Source: Lentisphaeria bacterium (lineage in GTDB: Bacteria; Verrucomicrobiota; Lentisphaeria; Oligosphaerales; Lenti-02). Taken from it: a stretch of DNA of 11,390 nucleotides. A program made the translations under genes and the position numbers. Position 1 is the stretch's first letter. Each line of letters begins with the position of its first letter. Location of the stretch: assembly GCA_023145395.1 (NCBI GenBank), contig JAGLDW010000632.1:1-11390 (forward strand). Direction: 5' to 3'. Below the pieces are notes generated by a model, which did no database searches, was not told the DNA's origin, and worked only from the letters and a program-made list of their open reading frames with translations. This document shows positions 7,288 to 11,390 of this stretch, piece by piece.

Positions 7288-7764
7288 GTGTCCGACCAGC
7301 CCAGCAAGAATCTCACCAGCACCTTTGCCGCCAGACGGGCCGCCCATCTCATGCTTGGGCGGAGAGGAGAGAAGCTTGCCGCCCGGGTGCTGCGCGAACT
7401 CGGCCTGGATATCCTCGCGCGCAACTACCGCACGACCCGGGGCGAGATCGACATCGTCGCTCGCGAAGGAACCACTCTTTGCTTTGTCGAAGTGAAAACG
7501 CGACACCGTAGCCTGCGCAGTCGGCCTGCCGACGCTGTTGGCACTGCCAAGCGACAGCGGATCATCCGCGCAGCCAAGCAGTATTTGCGGGAAATCGGGA
7601 GGCCCCGCATCGTGTACCGCTATGACATTGTCGAAGTCATCGTCCGAGGACGCCGGGTGGAGGATATGCGCTACTGGCGCTCCGCCTTCTCCGAGGAGAA
7701 AGGACGAGGTGGCCTCACCTTCCCCGGAGGTCCCCATCTCGAGGGCTGGGATCTGCTGGAGTGA
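7288..7764 (+). CDS. yraN: YraN/UPF0102 family, restriction-endonuclease-like protein
   Basis: This 158-residue protein belongs to the UPF0102 (YraN) family, whose members have a PD-(D/E)XK nuclease-like fold and no firmly established role. The diagnostic blocks are LGRRGEKLAARVL (23-35), ILARNYRTTRGEIDIVA (42-58; E53, D55), FVEVKTR (66-72; E68 and K70 as the ExK pair) and RYDIVEVI (111-118). The family is usually about 110-130 residues; here there is a Gly-rich C-terminal tail from residue 135. Translation probably starts at GTG 7288, since AGAGGAG (7273-7279), inside the end of the kinase gene, is eight bases upstream. An in-frame ATG at 7351 would remove some of the usual N-terminal helix. 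The tight spacing to the kinase suggests cotranscription, although the two need not be functionally related. Confidence 0.9.
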   Translation: MSDQPSKNLTSTFAARRAAHLMLGRRGEKLAARVLRELGLDILARNYRTTRGEIDIVAREGTTLCFVEVKTRHRSLRSRPADAVGTAKRQRIIRAAKQYLREIGRPRIVYRYDIVEVIVRGRRVEDMRYWRSAFSEEKGRGGLTFPGGPHLEGWDLLE

Positions 7765-7802
7765 CGCGCCGCGCCCACCCCGCGAAACTCCGCAAGTGGA
7801 AT

Positions 7803-8897
7803 CTACTCGTCGTCGAGGATCAGTTCCTGCTGTTTGTTGATCGATTCCTGATGGATCAATTTGAGCAGGCCATCGGTGAATGCCTCGCCCAGTCCATGCT
7901 CGCGTGCATGCTCCTGCATGCGATTGCGCACCACGTCCCAGCGACCGGCCTGGTAGACGGTGACATTGTTCTGCTTCTTGATGCGACCAATCTCCAAGGC
8001 TGCTTCCATGCGGCGGGCGAGTAGATCGAGCAGATCCTGGTCGAACTGGTCGATGTCGTCGCGCAGGGCATCGAGTTTTCCCCGATAGACCTGGTCGTCG
8101 CTCGTGACACTCTTGGCAACGATGTGACTGAGAATCTCCGTCAGCCGTGCGGGCGTGACCTGCTGTGCAGCATCGCTCAGTGCGGTTTCCGGGCTGACAT
8201 GCGTCTCGACCATTAGCCCGTGGTAGTCAAGATTCATGGCTCTATGACAGACATCCTGGACCAAGTCCCTTTTCCCGGAAATATGGCTGGGATCGCAGAA
8301 CATGGGCACGTTTCCAGCGCGCTGCCGCAGTTCGATGGGAAGCTGCCACAGGGGTTCGTTCCGGTAGATGGTTTTGCGGACTCCGCTGAAACCCCGGTGG
8401 ATGGCGCCAAGTTTCTTCAGACCAGAGGCGTTCAGACGTTCCAGCGCGCCAAGCCAGAGATCCACATCCGGATTCACAGGATTCTTGACCAGGACCGGGA
8501 TGTCCACCCCCTTCAGAGCATCGGCGATCTCCTGCACGGCGAATGGATTGGCAGTGGTCCGAGCGCCAACCCAGAGCAGGTCCACCTCCGCCTCGAGCGC
8601 CTCGGCGACATGCCCGGCGTTCGCCACTTCGGTCGCCGTCTGGAACCCCGTCTCCTGCTTGACGGTCTTGAGCCAGGCAAGACCGACCGATCCGACTCCC
8701 TCGAAGCTGCCGGGACGAGTCCGCGGCTTCCAGATGCCAGCGCGGAACATGGAGACGTGGGTTCCCATCAAACCGCGGGCCGTGGCCAGCATCTGCTCCT
8801 CGCTTTCGGCGCTGCAGGGGCCGGCGATGACGATGGGGCGCTCGGGGGCGGACAGCCCCCACTCGGAAAGCGGTATTATGTTCAAATCGTGTTTCAT
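7803..8897 (-). CDS. aroF: Bifunctional DAHP synthase / chorismate mutase (C-terminal mutase)
   Basis: This 364-residue enzyme joins the first step of the shikimate pathway (phosphoenolpyruvate plus erythrose 4-phosphate to DAHP) to chorismate-prephenate isomerisation. The N-terminal type I-beta synthase barrel has GPCSAES (26-32), the phosphate-binding KPRTRP (57-62) and CDPSHISGKR (201-210). The likely metal ligands are C28, H205, E231 and D242. From about residue 273 an AroQ-type helical mutase follows (LRDDIDQFDQDLLDLLARRM, then RIKKQN and ending HQESI). The same domain order is known from Bacteroidota enzymes, where prephenate made by the mutase domain inhibits the synthase; such control here is inference. 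ATG 8897 has an excellent AAAGGAG (8906-8912) eight bases upstream. A longer in-frame start at 8978 would overlap the end of tyrA and add 27 unlike residues. It is last in the operon and converges on yraN across a 38-base gap with no clear terminator hairpin. Confidence 0.95.
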   Translation of the reverse strand: MKHDLNIIPLSEWGLSAPERPIVIAGPCSAESEEQMLATARGLMGTHVSMFRAGIWKPRTRPGSFEGVGSVGLAWLKTVKQETGFQTATEVANAGHVAEALEAEVDLLWVGARTTANPFAVQEIADALKGVDIPVLVKNPVNPDVDLWLGALERLNASGLKKLGAIHRGFSGVRKTIYRNEPLWQLPIELRQRAGNVPMFCDPSHISGKRDLVQDVCHRAMNLDYHGLMVETHVSPETALSDAAQQVTPARLTEILSHIVAKSVTSDDQVYRGKLDALRDDIDQFDQDLLDLLARRMEAALEIGRIKKQNNVTVYQAGRWDVVRNRMQEHAREHGLGEAFTDGLLKLIHQESINKQQELILDDE

Positions 8898-8946
8898 CAA
8901 CAGGGCTCCTTTACCAGGTCTGCCGGGTGGGCAATGTGACCCCCCC

Positions 8947-9852
8947 TCAAGACAGGACGCGGCGGATTCGGTTCGCATCCGACATTAGTTTGCTAAGTTT
9001 CTGCTCATCCTTCTCGGCGATGGCATCGCGGAATTGCTGCACTTTCTCGATGTAGTCGTCCAAGACATTGAGGATATTCTCGCTGTTCTGGGTGAAGATG
9101 GGCGTCCACATGGCGGAGGCGCTTTTCGCTAGGCGGGCGGTCGAGCTGAATCCACCACTCGCCAAGTCGAAGATCGTCGCTTCGTCCTTCTCCTTCTCAA
9201 GCACGGTGAGAGCGAGGGCGAAGCTGCTCACATGGGAGATATGGGACACATAGGCGACGTGCAGATCGTGCGTGGCGGCATTCAACTGGACCACACGCAT
9301 ATTGAGCGCGTCGTACATGCGGGTGACCAGATCCACGGCCTCTGGCGCGCTGTCGTCGGCATCGCAGATGATGGCGGCCTTGCCGTCGAAGAGGTTCGAC
9401 AGAGCCGCCCAGGGCCCGGAATGCTCGGTTCCGGCCATGGGGTGGGAGCCCACGAAACGGGACCGCCGGGGATGGTCAGCCACCGCCTTCATCACCTGGG
9501 TCTTGGTGGATCCCACATCCGTCACGACCTGATTCTCCACCAAGTCCAGGATTTGCGGTATGAGCGTGGCGGATGCACTCACCGGCGTGGCGGAGATAAT
9601 CAGATCCGCCTGCTTCACCGCATCCGGCAATTCGCAGATTTCATCGACAATGCCAAGACGCTTTGCGGCGTCGGCGTGCAGTGGATCCCGGTCCACTCCA
9701 AGCACCCGTGTGACAAAACCACGCTTTCTCAGATCCGTGGCCATGGACCCGCCGATCAGGCCAAGACCGACCACTGCCAGGACCAGACCCTCGGGGGTGG
9801 CATCCCGCTCGGGGCGGAACGTGGAGTGTTGCTTTTCAGAAGATGTGTTCAT
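8947..9852 (-). CDS. tyrA: Prephenate dehydrogenase
   Basis: This 301-residue enzyme oxidatively decarboxylates prephenate to 4-hydroxyphenylpyruvate, the tyrosine precursor. Residues 24-37 carry the dinucleotide-binding motif VVGLGLIGGS. The domain continues through LGVDRDP (51-57), SATP (87-90) and TDVGSTK (111-117). The substrate-side signature HPMAGTEHSGP (137-147) and HDLHVAYVSHISH (195-207) with the catalytic-type histidine is clear, and the helical dimerisation domain follows. There is no ACT or mutase domain attached. Acidic residues after the second strand (VDRD) suggest NAD+ preference, but this is not proven. I chose ATG 9852; its ribosome site is weak (GGAG at 9867-9870, 14 bases away). 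An in-frame upstream ATG at 9939 would overlap pheA by 32 bases and add an unlike leader. It is the middle gene of the operon, with 55 bases to pheA and 49 to the synthase gene. Confidence 0.94.
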   Translation of the reverse strand: MNTSSEKQHSTFRPERDATPEGLVLAVVGLGLIGGSMATDLRKRGFVTRVLGVDRDPLHADAAKRLGIVDEICELPDAVKQADLIISATPVSASATLIPQILDLVENQVVTDVGSTKTQVMKAVADHPRRSRFVGSHPMAGTEHSGPWAALSNLFDGKAAIICDADDSAPEAVDLVTRMYDALNMRVVQLNAATHDLHVAYVSHISHVSSFALALTVLEKEKDEATIFDLASGGFSSTARLAKSASAMWTPIFTQNSENILNVLDDYIEKVQQFRDAIAEKDEQKLSKLMSDANRIRRVLS

Positions 9853-9890
9853 GATGTATCTCGCTTCTCCGAAAGGATGGAACAACAGCG

Positions 9891-9903
9891 CTGACACTGT
9901 CAG
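9891..9903. repeat. Short palindrome in the pheA-tyrA gap
   Basis: CTGACACTGTCAG is a perfect 6-bp inverted repeat around one base, lying 4 bases past the pheA stop codon in the reading direction. It has no U-run after it, so it is not an intrinsic terminator. It could be a short mRNA hairpin or mere chance. Confidence 0.35.
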
Positions 9904-9907
9904 TCCG

Positions 9908-10780
9908 TCAATCCGCACTTTCATGGTGAACGGCTTCAAACGACTTTTCGCCCTTACGGTACTCGCCCAGGACCTCGAAGATCTTCGTCAGGGGTTTGAG
10001 CGCCGAAAGAGCCTGTCTATATCGAAGGAGGTCGCCGTAGGTCACATCGACATAGAAGAGGTACTGCCACTCGCGCCCGATGATGGGGAGGGACTGGATC
10101 TTGGTCAGATCAATCCCGTAGAACGAGAGAATGGAGAGAGCGCCTGAGAGGCTGCCGGACTCGTGGGGCAGGGAGAAGCAGAGCGAGGCTTTGTTGCTGG
10201 AATCCTGCGTCTCGACCATCTCCTCCCGCACAACAGCCAGAAAACGCGTGTAGTTGCGCTTGTTGGTCTCGATGCCTCGCGCGAGAATTTCGAGGCCGTA
10301 GAGTTCGGCTGCAAGCTCGCTGCCGACAGCGCCGCATCCGGCAGTTTTCTGGGTGGCAATTCTCCGGGCGCTGGACGCAGTGTCTCCAGACTCCACCAGG
10401 ACGGCATCGGGCAGATTGCGCATGAAATAGGGACGCGTCTGCGCGATGGCCATCGGGTGCGAACGGACCTCGTGGATCTCCGCAAGAGACTGGCCCGGCA
10501 ACGCCAGGAGATTCTGCGAGATCCGCAAATAGGTCTCGCCGATGATTTTTGCGCGGTTGTCGCGCAGGAGCGAGTAGTTGGGCAGAATGCTTCCGGCCAC
10601 GCTGTTCTCGATGGCCACCACTCCGTACTCCGCCTCGCCACCGTTCACAGCGCCAAATACATCGATAAACGTGTCGCAGCCGACAAAGTCGAGTTCTTCC
10701 TCGAAAAAACGGCGCGCGGCAATGTCATGAAAGGATCCTTCAATCCCCTGAATGGCGACTCTCTTGCGTCGTGTTGTCAT
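9908..10780 (-). CDS. pheA: Prephenate dehydratase with ACT domain
   Basis: This 290-residue monofunctional enzyme converts prephenate to phenylpyruvate. The catalytic domain (about 1-185) has AIQGIEGSFHD (9-19), GVVAIENSVAGS (53-64), RSHPMAIAQ (106-114) and the diagnostic NYTRFLAV (176-183), in which T178 is the conserved catalytic-site Thr. Residues 198-275 are an ACT domain that would bind Phe for feedback inhibition. It keeps SGAL (212-215), but the usual ESRP appears as QSLP (229-232), followed by IIGREWQYLFYVDV, a form I recall from Bacteroidota enzymes. There is no chorismate mutase domain, which is supplied by the fused synthase two genes away. Two close starts are possible: ATG 10786 and ATG 10780. 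AAAGG (10790-10794) is nine bases from the second and only three from the first, so I prefer 10780. It is the first structural gene after the attenuator. Confidence 0.94.
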   Translation of the reverse strand: MTTRRKRVAIQGIEGSFHDIAARRFFEEELDFVGCDTFIDVFGAVNGGEAEYGVVAIENSVAGSILPNYSLLRDNRAKIIGETYLRISQNLLALPGQSLAEIHEVRSHPMAIAQTRPYFMRNLPDAVLVESGDTASSARRIATQKTAGCGAVGSELAAELYGLEILARGIETNKRNYTRFLAVVREEMVETQDSSNKASLCFSLPHESGSLSGALSILSFYGIDLTKIQSLPIIGREWQYLFYVDVTYGDLLRYRQALSALKPLTKIFEVLGEYRKGEKSFEAVHHESAD

Positions 10781-10847
10781 CTGCATCCGCCTTTCGTTCC
10801 AGTCTATCCGGCTTTCCCGCTCACCCATTCCTCACCAGAACGCGCAT

Positions 10848-10880
10848 AAAAAAAGCCCCGCAGATTTTCTGCGGGGCCTT
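10848..10880 (-). terminator. Intrinsic terminator between the leader peptide and pheA (attenuator)
   Basis: Read on the reverse strand, GCCCCGCAGA (10877-10868), loop AAA and TCTGCGGGGC (10864-10855) form a perfect 10-bp GC-rich stem. It is immediately followed by seven T (10854-10848). A G-T pair and two A-T pairs can lengthen the stem to 13 bp. It lies 67 bases before the pheA start and 36 bases after the leader peptide stop, on the same strand. There is no other gene on this strand that it could terminate, so regulated termination in the operon leader is the natural reading. Confidence 0.93.
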
Positions 10881-10934
10881 GGTTCTCAGTTGAAACTGGG
10901 TAACAGCAGCGCCCGCTTACCGGTAAAACCGGTA
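10871..10934 (-). promoter_or_regulatory. Competing hairpins of the proposed Phe/Tyr attenuator
   Basis: Three further pairings compete in the leader RNA. Hairpin X, UACCGGU-UUU-ACCGGUA (10934-10918), covers the last codons of the leader peptide. Hairpin Y (10921-10899) pairs GGUAAGCGG with CUGC...UUACC around a GCG loop with a two-base bulge, and hides the GCGGG at 10916-10912. That GCGGG can instead pair with CCCGC at 10875-10871, which is inside the 5' arm of the terminator; a small CAGUU-UC-AACUG hairpin (about 10898-10887) would lie between. The UAA stop codon directly abuts GCGGG, so a ribosome at the stop would cover it and free the terminator. A ribosome stalled earlier on aromatic codons would break X or Y and allow antitermination. 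The pairings were found by eye and energies were not computed. Confidence 0.6.
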
Positions 10935-10970
10935 AAAGTAAAAGGCGAAGCTGTAGGTGTTCAAGTTCAT
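10917..10970 (-). CDS. Phe/Tyr-rich leader peptide of the aromatic operon
   Basis: On the reverse strand, ATG at 10970-10968 opens a 17-codon frame ending at TAA 10919-10917: MNLNTYSFAFYFYRFYR. Four residues are Phe and four are Tyr, and all eight lie within the last 12 positions, in alternating order. It sits about 30 bases after the predicted transcription start, ahead of an intrinsic terminator and the genes for Phe and Tyr synthesis. This is the layout of leader peptides such as PheL in enterobacteria, which translate poorly when the charged tRNA is scarce. Here both tRNA-Phe and tRNA-Tyr would be read. The ribosome site is modest (AGG five bases upstream). The peptide itself is not expected to have a function. 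Composition, position and strand all agree, so I consider this assignment strong although untested. Confidence 0.85.
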   Translation of the reverse strand: MNLNTYSFAFYFYRFYR

Positions 10971-11005
10971 GGAAGCCTGTTTTGTTTCGCTACACAACAA
11001 CAAGC

Positions 11006-11034
11006 AGTATAGCACCGTGCCCCTTGCGAATCAA
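11006..11034 (-). promoter_or_regulatory. Sigma-70 promoter of the pheA-tyrA-aroF operon
   Basis: On the reverse strand, TTGATT (11034-11029; 4 of 6 to consensus) is followed after exactly 17 bases by TATACT (11011-11006; 5 of 6). The predicted start of transcription is near 10999, about 30 bases before the leader peptide start codon. No operator palindrome is evident over the promoter, consistent with control mainly by attenuation. Confidence 0.75.
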
Positions 11035-11045
11035 GAACTTCCGGA

Positions 11046-11179
11046 GAAGTGCTGGTAACGCCTCAGTTACGTGGGGTATCACCGAGGATGGCTGACACCA
11101 GTGTCATTCCCGAAGCACTTGGAGGGCGGTTGCCCTCAACCGCCGTGTCCCCACGTAACTGAGGCGTTACGAAGTGCTG
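11046..11179. mobile_element. 116-bp MITE-like element with 22-bp inverted ends and 9-bp flanking duplication
   Basis: The element runs from 11055 to 11170. Its ends, 11055-11076 (beginning GTAACGCCTCAGTTAC) and 11149-11170, are perfect reverse complements over 22 bases. The 9-mer GAAGTGCTG lies immediately outside both ends, at 11046-11054 and 11171-11179, exactly like a target-site duplication. No transposase is encoded, so it would be mobilised in trans. Each end also contains a smaller palindrome, GTAAC-6-GTTAC. The interior holds TGACAC-CA-GTGTCA (11093-11106) and two mutually exclusive hairpins, GAGGGC-GGTT-GCCCTC (11122-11137) and GGCGGTT...AACCGCC (11125-11144). The nested palindromes also resemble REPIN elements, but those are not known to leave target duplications. 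The transposase family cannot be named from this sequence. Confidence 0.75.
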
Positions 11180-11307
11180 CTGCCCTGCCCCGGTCCGCAT
11201 CTCCGTCGTCCCTCCGCTTGACCTGCCCACCCCCACAGTGGAGTGAGGGATTGTGCCTCTACCGAGCCGTGAACCGTGTTTCCATCAAGCACCAGGACTT
11301 GAGGTCA

Positions 11308-11355
11308 GTCCTTGATTTGGGATTTAAGGAACCATTCAAGTCGCAAATCAAGGAC
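11308..11355. repeat. 12-bp inverted repeat ahead of a possible gene start
   Basis: GTCCTTGATTTG (11308-11319) and CAAATCAAGGAC (11344-11355) are perfect reverse complements separated by 24 bases. A smaller pair, AGGACT (11294-11299) and AGTCCT (11307-11312), overlaps the first arm. If transcribed forward, the 3' arm would contain the AAGGA ribosome site of the possible gene starting at 11361. There is no T-run after it, so it is not an intrinsic terminator. The rest of 11180-11307 shows nothing I can support. Confidence 0.6.
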
Positions 11356-11360
11356 CCGCT

Positions 11361-11390
11361 ATGCCCCGCCTGCCGCTCCCAGTAGCGTCG
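11361..11390 (+). CDS. Possible start of a gene running off the right edge
   Basis: ATG 11361 opens a frame that stays open for the ten codons left in the window (MPRLPLPVAS). AAGGA (11350-11354) stands six bases upstream, a good ribosome-site spacing. Ten residues are too few to identify a family or to prove that this is a gene. Confidence 0.3.
   Translation, partial: MPRLPLPVAS

Noticed and set aside
10163..10849. A 228-codon forward open frame
   Set aside because: Entirely antisense to pheA, whose protein has clear catalytic and ACT motifs.
10848..10999. T-box riboswitch or other tRNA- or ligand-binding leader before pheA
   Set aside because: The leader is only about 150 bases, lacks a T-box sequence and a specifier-loop architecture, and is better explained by the aromatic leader peptide and terminator.
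11218..11246. TTGACC as a forward -35 box
   Set aside because: The bases 16-18 downstream (gagtga region) do not resemble a -10 box.
11071..11385. A 104-codon forward open frame
   Set aside because: It starts at a GTG inside the inverted-repeat element, runs through the hairpin at 11308-11355, and has a Pro/Ser-rich composition with no motif.

Overview
The window comes from a GC-rich bacterial chromosome (roughly 60% G+C by eye) and carries ordinary cellular genes in two convergent blocks. Several features resemble the Planctomycetes-Verrucomicrobia-Lentisphaerae/Kiritimatiellota group or a similar deep lineage. These are a zinc-ribbon-headed Ser/Thr kinase with a membrane anchor, a membrane-anchored protein of the type that starts after its signal peptide with CSTPVYRYALERW, and short dispersed GC-rich palindromic repeats. 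The aromatic genes are most like Bacteroidota-type versions. The taxonomic placement is inference.

Forward block, 1-7764: the C-terminus of a probable family 2 glycosyltransferase (1-327); a 375-base repeat-bearing spacer; a sugar-nucleotide epimerase and a low-molecular-weight phosphatase as a likely two-gene operon (703-2101); a short A+T-rich heptamer repeat; an enolase-superfamily enzyme (2206-3501); a small two-helix membrane protein (3519-3896); a secreted, C-terminally anchored protein (4020-5126); a zinc-ribbon/Ser-Thr kinase (5276-7282); and a YraN/UPF0102 nuclease-fold protein only five bases after it (7288-7764).

Reverse block, 11034 down to 7803: an aromatic amino acid operon in the order pheA (prephenate dehydratase), tyrA (prephenate dehydrogenase), DAHP synthase fused to chorismate mutase. 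Together these enzymes cover the first step of the shikimate pathway, chorismate to prephenate, and both branches to phenylpyruvate and 4-hydroxyphenylpyruvate.

The most interesting item lies just upstream of pheA. A good sigma-70 promoter (11034-11006) is followed by a 17-codon open frame, MNLNTYSFAFYFYRFYR, in which 8 of 17 residues are Phe or Tyr. After it come competing hairpins and a strong intrinsic terminator ending in seven U, all before pheA. This has the architecture of a ribosome-mediated transcription attenuator sensing Phe and Tyr together, and it matches the operon it precedes.

Twelve bases upstream of that promoter's -35 box region sits a 116-bp element with perfect 22-bp terminal inverted repeats and a perfect 9-bp flanking direct repeat, which looks like a MITE-type insertion. 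Its interior shares a core of about 35 bp with the repeat block at 345-550. At the right edge a forward gene may begin at 11361, with its Shine-Dalgarno inside a 12-bp hairpin stem.
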